Positions 22,556-31,254 of a DNA stretch of 41,276 bases are shown here, piece after piece; position 1 is the stretch's first letter, and each line of letters starts with the position of its first letter. A program made the position numbers and the translations under genes. The stretch covers positions 1 to 41,276 of the forward strand of contig QHTB01000158.1 in NCBI GenBank assembly GCA_003220615.1, written 5' to 3'. The notes beneath the pieces were generated by a model. It was not told the DNA's origin and made no database searches. It was given only the letters and a program-made list of their open reading frames with translations. Source of the DNA: Candidatus Rokuibacteriota bacterium. Lineage in GTDB: Bacteria > Methylomirabilota > Methylomirabilia > Rokubacteriales > CSP1-6.

Positions 22556-24184
22556 TCACGGCGCGACCGTGATGCGGCCTTCGACGGTGGCGGTCACGAG
22601 TCCGCGGGCGCGGACCGCGCGGCTGATCGTCTCGGCGATCAACTCGCGCGTCACGCCCGTCCCGTTCGCCAGCATCCCGTAGCCATCGCCCCCGCTGTAG
22701 ACGAAGTCGCTCGTCGCCGCGGTGTACACGGTGTCGTCCGGCGCGATGGAAGCGCCGCCCGTTCGCGTCACGGCCACGACGCGGCGGCCGGGCGGCCGGC
22801 GCGGATCGAACGTGTAGCGCAGGCCCGAGACCTGCAAGAACCGTCCGACCCCGTTCTGGAATCGGCCGCCGACCCAGGCTCCCTGACTGACGCTGTTCTC
22901 GAGGGCCGCCCACAACGTGCGCCCACTGACGCGAAACGTGACCGCCACGTTGTTGAATGGGAAGACCGCGTGGAAGTCGCCCTCGACCACGTCCCACGGC
23001 GGCCCGGCCGCGTACCCGGCGGAGGGACGGCGCAGCCGACGGTCGGCCGGCTGGTACGTGGACGGCACGTCGTCGCGCAGAGCGCCCGACACGTCGAACG
23101 CGAAGTCCGTTCCGTAGGTGGCGCGGAGGGCGTCGGTCTCGAGGTTGCCCAGGCGCGACTCCTCCTGGCGTGAGCGGTCGAGACGCACCGCCGCGGCGCC
23201 GACCGTGACGTCGAAGAGCGGCCGGCTCCGCGCGTGATATTCCTCGATCAGCGCCTGCACCGTGGGATCGGGGCGCACGGCGTCGGTCCACGGCCGCTTC
23301 TGAACGGCGGCCTTGCCCACGACGGCACGGGCACGCCGATCGTAGTCGACGGTGACCACCGCGTACTCCACGCCTTTCGAGCGGTTCTCCACGACGAGCA
23401 CGCCGTTGATCACCGTGTTGACGGTCATGTCGGTGTGATCGCCGATGAGGACGTCCACGCCGCGTGCCCCGCGCGCCATCTCCACGATCGCGCCGCGCGG
23501 CGTGCCATCGGGGGCGACGGCGATGGCGCCCACGTGGGCGAGGACGATCACGACCTCAGCGCCACGGGCACGGACCGCGCGGGCCTCGGCGTTCATCGCG
23601 GGCACCGGCGGGAAGAACTGGAACTCACCGCTGCGGCCGACGGCGACGACGGCGGGCGTCTCCGGGTTGCCGATGCCGACGATACCGACCTTGATTCCAT
23701 TGAGCGTGGTGAGCCACGACGGCGGCACGAGCCGGGTGCCGTCCGCCGCGATGATGTTGGCGGCGACGTACGGGAAGCGGGCGTGCGCCATCAGCGCGCG
23801 CAGGTGGCCGACGCCGCGGTCGAAGTTGTGATTGCCCAGCGTATCGACGTCGATGCCCATGAGGTTCGCGGCCAGCACGGCGGGGACGTCATCGAAGAAC
23901 GCCGACAGCGGCGGCGTGGCGCCGAACGCGTCGCCGGCGGTAACCACCAGCGTGCCGCCGGGATTCGTCGCGCGCTCGGCGTCGAAGTAGGCCTTGAGCG
24001 CGGCGGCGCCACCGACCTGGCGCGTCTGACCGCCCTCGACGACGCTGACCGGCTCGATCTGGCCGTGCCAGTCGCTGATGTCGACGATCGTGATTCGCGC
24101 GACGTCGGGCGTCCCGGGTTCGAGGCGCGCGCAGGCGGCGAGCGCCAGGACGAGGGCGAGGCGGAGCACGAAGGTGCGTCGCAC
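22556..24184 (-). CDS. 5'-nucleotidase/UshA-like metallophosphoesterase lipoprotein
   Basis: Predicted 542-residue exported enzyme. The N-terminus (LRLALVLALAACARLEPG) has a lipobox-like LAAC. Metallophosphoesterase motifs are present: DWHG (DxH variant), GDAFG, GNHNFDRG (GNHE-like), VLAHVGA and GDHTDM. The C-terminal 5'-nucleotidase domain follows, with NLETDALR, FPFNNVAVTF and TAATSDFVYSGGDGY. The usual reaction is release of phosphate from nucleotides or sugar phosphates outside the cytoplasm; the relation SoxB-like versus UshA-like is not resolved. GTG start 24184 is 6 bases after the stop of the CcdA-like selenoprotein gene, so they are probably cotranscribed. Convergent with the TlpA-like gene, 13 bp apart. 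Confidence 0.85.
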   Translation of the reverse strand: MRRTFVLRLALVLALAACARLEPGTPDVARITIVDISDWHGQIEPVSVVEGGQTRQVGGAAALKAYFDAERATNPGGTLVVTAGDAFGATPPLSAFFDDVPAVLAANLMGIDVDTLGNHNFDRGVGHLRALMAHARFPYVAANIIAADGTRLVPPSWLTTLNGIKVGIVGIGNPETPAVVAVGRSGEFQFFPPVPAMNAEARAVRARGAEVVIVLAHVGAIAVAPDGTPRGAIVEMARGARGVDVLIGDHTDMTVNTVINGVLVVENRSKGVEYAVVTVDYDRRARAVVGKAAVQKRPWTDAVRPDPTVQALIEEYHARSRPLFDVTVGAAAVRLDRSRQEESRLGNLETDALRATYGTDFAFDVSGALRDDVPSTYQPADRRLRRPSAGYAAGPPWDVVEGDFHAVFPFNNVAVTFRVSGRTLWAALENSVSQGAWVGGRFQNGVGRFLQVSGLRYTFDPRRPPGRRVVAVTRTGGASIAPDDTVYTAATSDFVYSGGDGYGMLANGTGVTRELIAETISRAVRARGLVTATVEGRITVAP

Positions 24185-24190
24185 GCTGGG

Positions 24191-25033
24191 CTAGGCGCGC
24201 GTGAAGAAGAGGGCCCAGGTCGCGCGCAGCGTCCACATCGAGAGCATGAAGCCGCCAGCGACGGCGAGAGCGACACCGCCCACCAGCCTCACACGTTCCT
24301 GCAAGACCTGGGTCCGGTGGTCGCCGCGCGCCATCAGCGTGCCGGCGACGGCGAGTGGAACCACGAGGCCGAGGCCGTACGCCATCAGGGTGACCGCGCC
24401 CAGCCACGGGCTCTGGCTCGCGGCGACCCAGCCGATGATCAACGCGTACGCGGACAGTGGGCTGAAGATGGCCATCGTCGCACCGAAGGCGAGCGCGATG
24501 ATCAGCGCGCGGCGCGACAGGCTGCTCGTCCCCGGTCCCGTCGGCACGGTGCGGACCTGGGGCAGCAGCGGGCGAATCACACCGAGCTCACCGAGCGCGA
24601 CCACGAGCGCGAGCACCCCGACGACCGTCAACGCGATCGACGCAATGGCCTCGCGCGCCCACGGCGTCGTCACCTTCGCCGCCACCGCGGCGCCGGCCCA
24701 CGCCATGGCCGCGCCGAAGGCGCCGAGCACCACGACGAGCGCGGCCGTGAAGATGCCGAACGTCCTCAGCCACTGCCGTTTCGTTTTCGCCTCCTGAACC
24801 AGGGGCGTGATCGTGAAGATCATCGGCGTCCATCAGGGGACGCAGATACGACTGACCCCCGACGTGAAGGCGAGCAGGACGGCGACGGAGGCCGTCACCA
24901 CCGGGACGCGCGGATCCACGAACAACCGGATGAACCCTTCGTAGGCCGCCTTGAAGCCCGGCCAGTTCCAGGCGTATCCGAGCACTGCGCCGACGAGCGT
25001 GGCCACGACGAACGCGGTCGTACGAGCGCGCAT
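24191..25033 (-). CDS. CcdA/DsbD-like membrane selenoprotein with CxxU motif
   Basis: Predicted 280-residue polytopic membrane protein read through one TGA (24833-24835). Upstream: MRARTTAFVVATLVGAVLGY then VTASVAVLLAFTSGVSRICVP; downstream: WTPMIFTITPLVQEAKTKRQ and about five more hydrophobic segments (TFGIFTAALVVVLG, SIALTVVGVLALVVAL, GATMAIFSPLSAYALIIGW, VTLMAYGLGLVVPLAV, GGVALAVAGGFMLSMW). This resembles CcdA-type thiol electron carriers. The TGA gives C64-V-P-U67; the second half has SPLS where CcdA has a cysteine. ATG 25033 follows GAGGAGG. A bulged hairpin lies 25 bases after the TGA. Likely carries reducing power across the membrane to the neighbouring TlpA-like protein (inference). 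Without readthrough the gene would be split at a functional motif. Confidence 0.78.
24788..24807 (-). promoter_or_regulatory. Candidate bacterial SECIS stem-loop for the CcdA-like gene
   Basis: On the mRNA strand CGCC-CCTG pairs with CAGG, a bulged A, then GGCG, around the loop GTT. The loop starts 33 bases after the TGA, towards the far end of the bacterial range, and the GU-containing loop and bulge resemble known bacterial SECIS elements. Confidence 0.6.
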
Positions 25034-25101
25034 GCATCCTCCTCGACGCCCCTCACGGCGTCTGACCATCCCACGATGCCAGCTCAACGCACAACGTTCG
25101 A

Positions 25102-26124
25102 TCAGCGCCGGGTCGGCTCGGGCCCGACGCGAACGATCACCTTGCCGAAGTTCCGGCCCTCGAGCAGGCCGATGAGCGCGCGCGGCGCCTGCTCGAGCCC
25201 ATCGACGACGTCCTCACGATAGCGGACGCGGCCCTCCCGCACCCAGCGCGTCATCTCCGTCAGGAAATCGGCCTGACGGTCGGTGTGATCGGAGACGATG
25301 AAGCCGCGCATGCTGACGCGGTTGACGAGGACTGGCCGCAGGTCGGGCCCGCGCACCGGCTCGGTCGCATTGTACTGGCTGATGAGGCCACAGAGCGGGA
25401 TGCGCGCGCCGGGGTTGACCAGGCGGAGCACGGCGTCCAGGACGGGACCACCGACGTTCTCGAAGTAGACGTCGATGCCGGAGGGACAGGCCAGGCGGAG
25501 CGCGCCCACGAGATCGCTCGTCCGATGACTCACGCACGCGTCGAAGCCGAGCGTGTCGACGACGAAGCGGCACTTGTCCTCGGAGCCCGCGATGCCGACG
25601 GCCCGGCATCCCTTGAGCTTCGCGATCTGCCCGACCACGCTGCCCACGGCGCCCGACGCCGCCGACACGACGACGGTCTCGCCGGGCCGCGGGCGGCCGA
25701 AGTCGAGCAAGCCGACGTACGCGGTGAGCCCGGGCATGCCGAGAACGCCGAGCGCCGTCCCGATCGGCGCTTGCGTGGGATCGAGCGTCCGCACCCCGGC
25801 GCCGGTCGACACCGCGTAGCCCTGCCAGCCATCGTGGCCGACGACGAGGTCGCCGGCCTTGAAGGACGGGTGGCGCGACTCGATCACCTCGCTGACGGTG
25901 CCGCCCACCATCACCTGGCCGAGGTCGACCGCCTTCGCGTACGAGCGTCCCTCGCTCATGCGGCCGCGCATGTACGGATCGAGCGAGAGGTAGATCGTCC
26001 GACAGAGCATCTGGCCGTCGCCGGGCCGCGGCACCGGCGACTCGATCAGCATGAAGTCGTCAGGACGCGGCGCTCCGGTCGGGCGACGGGCCAGTACGAT
26101 CTGGCGATTCAGCGGCGTGGTCAT
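25102..26124 (-). CDS. NADP-dependent MDR oxidoreductase (CurA/prostaglandin reductase-like)
   Basis: Predicted 340-residue zinc-free medium-chain reductase, likely reducing C=C bonds of enones or enoyl compounds. Features: LSLDPYMRGRMSEG, GMPGLTAYVGLLDFG, the nucleotide-binding SAASGAVGSVVGQIAK, DVYFENVGG and GLISQYNA, all typical of the CurA/leukotriene B4 dehydrogenase group. The ATG overlaps the methyltransferase stop (ATGA), placing it third in an operon with CoA-transferase and methyltransferase. Confidence 0.92.
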   Translation of the reverse strand: MTTPLNRQIVLARRPTGAPRPDDFMLIESPVPRPGDGQMLCRTIYLSLDPYMRGRMSEGRSYAKAVDLGQVMVGGTVSEVIESRHPSFKAGDLVVGHDGWQGYAVSTGAGVRTLDPTQAPIGTALGVLGMPGLTAYVGLLDFGRPRPGETVVVSAASGAVGSVVGQIAKLKGCRAVGIAGSEDKCRFVVDTLGFDACVSHRTSDLVGALRLACPSGIDVYFENVGGPVLDAVLRLVNPGARIPLCGLISQYNATEPVRGPDLRPVLVNRVSMRGFIVSDHTDRQADFLTEMTRWVREGRVRYREDVVDGLEQAPRALIGLLEGRNFGKVIVRVGPEPTRR

Positions 26125-26753
26125 CGGCGCTCCTCGGCGCGCGACGCCCACACGGCGTACAGCGGATCCCCGGCCGGCGACGGATGCGCCCACTGCTCGA
26201 TGTCGGTGAAGGCGGCCGAGGCCGCGAAGTACGCGGTGACGATGGCGCCATGCTGGTCGTCGTCGGCCGCGTGCCAGAGCGCAACCGCCTTCTCGGGGAA
26301 GCAGCGGTTGCTGAACGAGATGATGAAGGGCGCGCGCGGCCTCAGGCAGCGCGCGACTTCGCGGAAGACGTCCACCGGGCGCGTGAGGTACTGGACGGAC
26401 ACCGCGCACAGCGCGGCGTCGAACGCGGCGTCGTTGAACGGCAACGACGGCTCGCGATTGAGGTCGTGGACGATGCCCTGACCGAGCTGAGGGTTGTCGC
26501 GCATCTCGTCGCGATTCATCCCGAGCCCGATCACGGTGCCGGTGAAGGTTGGCGGCAGATGGCTGCGCCAGGAGGACATGAGATCGAGCACGGTGGCCGA
26601 CGCCGGGACGAGCGCGGCGTAGAGGCCCCTCAGCGCGGCGATCGCCCCGTCGTCGATGTGGACGACGCGCCGGGGCAGCGCATAGAAGAGAAGATCGTCC
26701 TCCTCGTTCATCCGGCGGAAGGCGCCTGGAGGAAACTCGATCGCCTTCGTCAC
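26121..26753 (-). CDS. SAM-dependent methyltransferase-like protein
   Basis: Predicted 210-residue protein with a class I methyltransferase core: ATVLDLMSSWRSHLP (a divergent motif I lacking the glycine-rich loop), LPFNDAAFDAALCAVSVQYL (motif IV region) and VFREVARCLRPRAPFIISFSN. The substrate is unknown. GTG 26753 overlaps the CoA-transferase stop (GTGA). Confidence 0.8.
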   Translation of the reverse strand: MTKAIEFPPGAFRRMNEEDDLLFYALPRRVVHIDDGAIAALRGLYAALVPASATVLDLMSSWRSHLPPTFTGTVIGLGMNRDEMRDNPQLGQGIVHDLNREPSLPFNDAAFDAALCAVSVQYLTRPVDVFREVARCLRPRAPFIISFSNRCFPEKAVALWHAADDDQHGAIVTAYFAASAAFTDIEQWAHPSPAGDPLYAVWASRAEERR

Positions 26754-27937
26754 GCCACCACCCGGGCGGCCCGAAGCCGCGCGATCTCGTCGGCGAGGCC
26801 GGCTTCGCTCAGGACGGCGTCGGTGTGCTCGCCGAGCTGCGGCGCCGGTGTTCGGATCGTGCCGGGCGTGCGCCCGAACCGCACGGGCGTGCCGAGATTC
26901 GTGAATCTTCCGGCGCGCGGATGCGTATCGGGGACGAGCATGCCCGTCGCCGCCACCTGGGGATCGCTCTTGAGGTCGGCGTAGCGGTTCACGGGCGCGC
27001 ACAGGACTTCGCGAGCCTCCAGACGCGCCATCCATTCCTTCACGGTGGCGTGGGTGAAGATCGGCGTGAGGATCGCGTTGAGCGCGGCGCGGTGGCGGAC
27101 GCGCGACTCGTTGGTGGTGAAGCGTTCATCCTTGGCGAGATCGGGACGCTCGATCGCCGCGCAGAACGGCGCCCACAGCCGATCGAGCCATGCCGCCACG
27201 TAGATCCAGCCGTCGCGCGCGGCAAAGGCCTGGAACGGGGAAAGATACGGATGGGCGCTGCCGTGACGGCCGGGCTCCTCGCCCGTCGCCAGGAAGATGC
27301 TCAGTCGCGCGGCGTGAGCGAGCATCAACCCGTCGAGCAGGCACACGTCGACGCGCTGGCCGTGGCCCGTGCGCTCGCGGTGCAGGAGCGCCGTGACGAT
27401 TCCCTGCCCGGCCAGGAGTGCCCCGATGGTATCGACGACGGGCGCCCCGGTGAGGATCGGCGTGCCGTCGGGCTCGCCGGTCACCGCCATGAGCCCACCC
27501 ATCGCTTGCACGAGCATGTCGAGGCCGGGCTTCTCGCGCCACGGCCCGCTCGGCCCGAAGGCGCTCAGCGAGCAGTACACGAGTCGTGGATTCTGCGCGG
27601 CGAGCGAGTCGTAGTCGATCCCGAGGCGCTCGGCCACACCACCGCGATACGCCTCGATCACCACGTCGGCGCCTTCGACCAGGCGGTGGAAGACGCGGCG
27701 GCCATCGGGATGCGCGAGATCGAGACCGACGCTCCGCTTGTTGCGGTTCACCGTCACGAACACGGCGCTCTCGCCGTTCAGATGGCGCGCGTACGCGGTG
27801 CGCGACGCATCGCCGCTGCCGGGATTCTCCACCTTGATGACGTCGGCACCCATGTCGGCGAGGTACATCCCGCACGCGGGCCCGGCGATGAGATGGGCCA
27901 TCTCGAGGACCCGGTACCCCGTGAGCGGCAAGGCCAC
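26750..27937 (-). CDS. CaiB/BaiF family III CoA-transferase
   Basis: Predicted 395-residue enzyme that moves CoA between carboxylic acids. The family signatures RVLEMAHLIAGPACGMYLAD (with GADVIKVE), NRNKRSVGLDL and GLDMLVQAMGGLMAVTGEPDG are clear, as is Asp in GLDML (catalytic Asp region). First gene of a minus-strand operon leading into the methyltransferase and MDR oxidoreductase. The specific acid is not predictable. Confidence 0.94.
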   Translation of the reverse strand: MALPLTGYRVLEMAHLIAGPACGMYLADMGADVIKVENPGSGDASRTAYARHLNGESAVFVTVNRNKRSVGLDLAHPDGRRVFHRLVEGADVVIEAYRGGVAERLGIDYDSLAAQNPRLVYCSLSAFGPSGPWREKPGLDMLVQAMGGLMAVTGEPDGTPILTGAPVVDTIGALLAGQGIVTALLHRERTGHGQRVDVCLLDGLMLAHAARLSIFLATGEEPGRHGSAHPYLSPFQAFAARDGWIYVAAWLDRLWAPFCAAIERPDLAKDERFTTNESRVRHRAALNAILTPIFTHATVKEWMARLEAREVLCAPVNRYADLKSDPQVAATGMLVPDTHPRAGRFTNLGTPVRFGRTPGTIRTPAPQLGEHTDAVLSEAGLADEIARLRAARVVA

Positions 27938-28030
27938 CCGGAGAGTCTAGATCAGGCCACGGCCACCAGCATCGGATTTGCCGCGCTCACTGGAATCGTG
28001 GCTCGAGGGCGTCGGGGCCCGCGCGCTCAT

Positions 28031-28762
28031 TCAGGAGCGCGGCCCGAGCCAGGCTCGCCACCGCACGCACGGCCGGGCCAGGCCGAACTCGAGAATCCAC
28101 GCGACCCGGGCGTCGTCGGTCATGTTCGGTCCCGTCTGATGGAGCGTGTGCGGCAGGTGCACGGTCGCGTCACCGGCACGGAGCGGACACGCCACAGCAC
28201 GCGCGGCGTTCACGCCATCGACCTCCATGACGTGAGCGCTCTGGCGGTGGGCGCGCGGGTGATGCGGGAGAATCGGCCCCAGGTGACTCCCGGGGATGAA
28301 CTGCATGCACCCCATCTCGAGGGACACGTCGTGCAGCGGGATCCAGAAGTGTACCGTCGTGGCCACGCTATCGGGACCGGCGTACGCGCCGTCCTGATGC
28401 CACGGCGTGGCCCGGCCGTTGTGCGGAGGCTTGAGGATGGCGTGGTCGAAGCCCGTGTGCGCCGCGCGCCCGCCGAGGAGCTCGGCGGCCAGCTCACGCG
28501 CTGCTCTGAACGTGGGCGTCCGCTTGAGCGCGGGGATGAGACGGGTCGTCCAGTTGATCTCGGGGATCTGCTGAATGCCGGCATGGCGGCCCTCGTCTCC
28601 CAGGTCGAACGCATGGCGACCGGGCAGCTCGTGAAAGCGAGCGAACAGCGTGTTGAGCCGTCGGCGGATGTGGCCGAGGTCGTCCCCGCACGTCAGGCGC
28701 TCGACGACGAGGAAGCCGGTCGTCCAGAAGGTTTGAATCTGCCCCGCGGTCAGTGGCAGCAT
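28031..28762 (-). CDS. Phytanoyl-CoA dioxygenase (PhyH) family protein
   Basis: Predicted 243-residue Fe(II)/2-oxoglutarate-dependent dioxygenase. The HxD iron motif is in ATPWHQDGAYAG, the distal His in HLPHTLHQTGPN, and MGCMQFIPGSHLG is typical of PhyH proteins. Substrate unknown. A single gene, with 93 bp to the CoA-transferase start downstream and about 130 bp to the zinc-ribbon gene upstream. Confidence 0.9.
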   Translation of the reverse strand: MLPLTAGQIQTFWTTGFLVVERLTCGDDLGHIRRRLNTLFARFHELPGRHAFDLGDEGRHAGIQQIPEINWTTRLIPALKRTPTFRAARELAAELLGGRAAHTGFDHAILKPPHNGRATPWHQDGAYAGPDSVATTVHFWIPLHDVSLEMGCMQFIPGSHLGPILPHHPRAHRQSAHVMEVDGVNAARAVACPLRAGDATVHLPHTLHQTGPNMTDDARVAWILEFGLARPCVRWRAWLGPRS

Positions 28763-28893
28763 CGCCCCTGTGGCATTGCAAGTAACACACCGCCACCACA
28801 GGGCTGCGAGGGCCTACGTGAAAAGGGCCCGACTGTGCAGACCGTCGCATGCCTGTCGACAGAATGCAGACGGTCAGCGAGACGGGGGCGGCG

Positions 28894-29169
28894 TCAGGAA
28901 GCGAGTCGGAGGCCGGAGCGCATCTCGAACTCTTCTTGGTCCAAGAGCGAGCCACTCTGGATGCGATTCATGGCGCCGCAGTAGCGGCAGTGTACGAAGG
29001 CAGGCTCGCGGACGATATAGGTGCTGTCACATTTGTGGCAGCGGCTGGGATCGTGGGCGCGCCCGTTACGGCCCGCCCGTGCCGCTCCCGCGGGCACGAA
29101 CCTCACGATGGTGGCGCCGGCGCGCCGCTCGATCGGCTCGGCCTGCTTCGATCGCCTCGGTGCCTTCAT
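28894..29169 (-). CDS. Small zinc-ribbon protein, 91 aa
   Basis: The C-terminal half has RCHKC and 14 residues later HCRYC, forming a four-cysteine zinc ribbon, with a basic Arg/Ala-rich N-terminus. ATG 29169 is chosen over an upstream alternative at 29193; no strong ribosome binding site is seen. Divergent from the ECF sigma gene. The function is unknown. Confidence 0.6.
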   Translation of the reverse strand: MKAPRRSKQAEPIERRAGATIVRFVPAGAARAGRNGRAHDPSRCHKCDSTYIVREPAFVHCRYCGAMNRIQSGSLLDQEEFEMRSGLRLAS

Positions 29170-29284
29170 AAGCCCGCGGCAAGCATACAACAAGTCGGTC
29201 GATAATAAGGCAATCGCCGGGTCAACCGGCGACCGTGCTCATTCGTCATCACCGGTAGGGCTGGACGAGGCCCGCGAGGAGAGC

Positions 29285-29800
29285 GTGGAGGGGGGTCCGA
29301 GCTATGACGACCTGTTCGACGCGCATGCCCGGCGTCTCCATCGGCTCTGTCGGCTGCTGCTCTCCGACCCCCAGGAGGCCGAGGAAGTGGTTCAGGAAGT
29401 GTTTTTGAAGCTCCACAAGGCCCAGGGCGAAGGCACGGCGGCCCTGTCGTGGGCAGCCTGGCTCACCCGTGTAGCCGTGAACCTCTGTCACGATCGCCGG
29501 CGCGCCGGGTGGTGGCCGCGCTGGCGGTATCGGACCGATCGTATCGAGGACGTGGGCCTGATGGCGCGCGAGCCCAATCCCGAGGAAGCCGCGATCGGCG
29601 AGGAGACGCTGCGGCGCATCTGGACGGCCTTCCGTCGGCTCTCCGACCGCCAGCGCGAGGTCTTCGTCCTCCGTCACCTCGAGGGCTGGACGACCGAGGA
29701 AGTGGCAACCGCTCTCGGCCTCCGCGCGGGGAGCGTGAAGAGTCACCTCTTCCGCGCCGTACGCGAGCTCCGGACGGCCGCCGGAGGAAGCTACCGATGA
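29285..29800 (+). CDS. ECF (sigma-E type) RNA polymerase sigma factor
   Basis: Predicted 171-residue sigma-70 factor with region 2 (DLFDAHARRLHRLCRLLLSD, EEVVQEVFLKLHKA) and region 4 (LSDRQREVFVLRHLEGWTT, EEVATALGLRAGSVKSHLF). Start GTG 29285 follows GAGGA; upstream in-frame codons exist but are not preceded by ribosome binding sites. Its TGA overlaps the ATG of the anti-sigma-like gene. The group probably responds to envelope or metal stress through the Spy-like protein encoded next (inference). Confidence 0.9.
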   Translation: MEGGPSYDDLFDAHARRLHRLCRLLLSDPQEAEEVVQEVFLKLHKAQGEGTAALSWAAWLTRVAVNLCHDRRRAGWWPRWRYRTDRIEDVGLMAREPNPEEAAIGEETLRRIWTAFRRLSDRQREVFVLRHLEGWTTEEVATALGLRAGSVKSHLFRAVRELRTAAGGSYR

Positions 29801-30297
29801 GCCGGTGCCTCTCCGAGCGGACGCTCATGCGTCTCATCACGGGAGGAGGCCGCGAAGCCCAGCGGGCTCACCTCGCCGCGTGTGATCGGTGTGAGGCACG
29901 CTATCGAGCCATCGGCGACGCCCTCGACCGCGTGACCGAGGTACTGCTCCACACCGAGCCTCCGCTCCGGTCGCCGTCTCTGCTCGCACGCTACTGGATG
30001 CCGGCCACCGCCGCGGCCGTGGCCAGTCTCGCCCTGCTCGTCTGGGTCGAGATCACCGTGTGGCGCGCGGTCACGCCCGCCCAGCCCGAAGAAGTCACCG
30101 CGTTTCTGAGCGATCTCTCGGCGACGATGTTCTCGGCGCGCGACGCGCTTGCGGCAGGCGACGACGGCGCGTCCGGCCCGTTCTCCGCGGACGGCCTCGC
30201 CAGTGGCTGCCCGTCGGATCCTCTGGCGATTCTCGGATGCGAGAGCGACACTTCGAGCGACGCGCCCACTGACACGTACCCGGAGAGATCACGATGA
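29797..30297 (+). CDS. Putative anti-sigma factor with zinc-finger HC2-like motif
   Basis: Predicted 166-residue membrane protein. An N-terminal cytoplasmic HLAACDRCEARY matches the HxxxCxxC zinc anti-sigma motif; a single membrane helix (ATAAAVASLALLVWVEITVW) follows at about residues 70-90, and the remainder is a predicted periplasmic tail. ATGA overlap with the sigma gene and with the next gene. Presumably holds the sigma factor inactive at the membrane. Confidence 0.82.
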   Translation: MSRCLSERTLMRLITGGGREAQRAHLAACDRCEARYRAIGDALDRVTEVLLHTEPPLRSPSLLARYWMPATAAAVASLALLVWVEITVWRAVTPAQPEEVTAFLSDLSATMFSARDALAAGDDGASGPFSADGLASGCPSDPLAILGCESDTSSDAPTDTYPERSR

Positions 30298-30785
30298 CGA
30301 CGAAGCTCGCCTCGATCCCGCTGGCGCTCATGCTCGCGGCCGCCGCGCTGCTCACGAGTGGGAGCGCCGTCGCCCAGTCGGCCGGCCGCATGGGCGGCGG
30401 CGGTGGTCCGATGGGTGGCGGGGCGGGGCTGCTGCCGTTGATGCTCCGCTCGGCCAAACTCACGCCCGAGCAGGACGCGAAGGTGAAGGAACTGGTCGCC
30501 GCCCGCCGGGCCGTGGCGCGATCGCTGATGCAACAGATCCGACAGTCCGAGGACGACCTGGCGGGCAAGCTGCTCGCGCCAGGCAACGTGAACTTGGCCG
30601 ACGTGCAGCCGCAGCTGCAGCACATCAGTCAGCTCCGCGAACAGGTCCTGCGCGACAGCGCGCAGACGGCGCTCGACATCCGCGCCCTGCTCACGCCGGA
30701 GCAGCTCGGCCGCGCCGCCCAGGCCAATGCCCGGATGCGGCAGCTGCAACGAGAGATGCGGCAGCTCTGGCAGGAGGGAAACTGA
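30294..30785 (+). CDS. Spy/CpxP-like periplasmic protein
   Basis: Predicted 163-residue exported helical protein. Signal peptide (LALMLAAAALLTSGSAVAQS), a Gly-rich stretch (GGGGGPMGGGAG), then two LTPEQ motifs (AKLTPEQDAKVKEL and ALLTPEQLGRAAQ) separated by a long helix, as in Spy/CpxP LTxxQ proteins. It may act as a chaperone or sensor of envelope stress and is coded directly after the anti-sigma gene. Confidence 0.83.
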   Translation: MTTKLASIPLALMLAAAALLTSGSAVAQSAGRMGGGGGPMGGGAGLLPLMLRSAKLTPEQDAKVKELVAARRAVARSLMQQIRQSEDDLAGKLLAPGNVNLADVQPQLQHISQLREQVLRDSAQTALDIRALLTPEQLGRAAQANARMRQLQREMRQLWQEGN

Positions 30786-30786
30786 C

Positions 30787-31248
30787 ATGCGCAGTCTCGC
30801 CGCGCTCGCGTTGATCGTCGTTCTCCTCATCGGGATCGCTGCGCCCGCGGATGCCTGCGGATCGCCGTGCGGGGTCGCCATCGGCCTCGCGTCCTTCTTC
30901 TTCCTCAGCGCGCTGCTCGCGCCGTTCACGTACCCGTACGGGTATCCCTACCCGTACTATGGATATCCGGCGTACACGGGATATCCGGCGTACACGTACG
31001 CGGCGCCGGTGGCCTACGAGCCCCCGGTGGTGTACACCACACGCCCGGTGGTCTCGCAGCATTCGGTCGCGCCGCCTGCACCACCTGCGGAGACGCGTGT
31101 CGTGCATTATCCGCACGGCCGTTACGAGCTGCGCGGCGACGGCGTGAGGACGGCGTACCTGTGGGTCTGGGTGGTGACGGAATCGTCAGTCGCTCCGTCG
31201 CTGGCAAGCCTGCCGCCGGCCACGCCGCCACCGGGCCCGACTCCGTAG
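30787..31248 (+). CDS. Secreted Tyr/Pro-rich protein
   Basis: Predicted 153-residue exported protein with a signal peptide (LALIVVLLIGIAAPADAC) followed by a Tyr/Pro/Gly-rich section (YPYGYPYPYYGYPAYTGYPA), then a more ordered part (RVVHYPHGRYELRGDG, TAYLWVWV) and a Pro-rich end. No family recognised. It lies one base after the Spy-like gene. Might be a surface or periplasmic structural protein of the same stress regulon. Confidence 0.7.
   Translation: MRSLAALALIVVLLIGIAAPADACGSPCGVAIGLASFFFLSALLAPFTYPYGYPYPYYGYPAYTGYPAYTYAAPVAYEPPVVYTTRPVVSQHSVAPPAPPAETRVVHYPHGRYELRGDGVRTAYLWVWVVTESSVAPSLASLPPATPPPGPTP
30961..30996 (+). repeat. Two tandem 18-bp units in the secreted Tyr/Pro-rich gene
   Basis: GGATATCCGGCGTACACG occurs twice in direct succession, coding for GYPAYT repeats. 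The copy number may vary by slippage. Confidence 0.75.
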
Positions 31249-31254
31249 CTGACG

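Noticed and set aside
23234..25222. Long plus-strand ORF across the 5'-nucleotidase and CcdA-like genes
   Set aside because: His/Asp/Arg-rich sequence with no recognisable fold; it is a shadow of the minus-strand genes.
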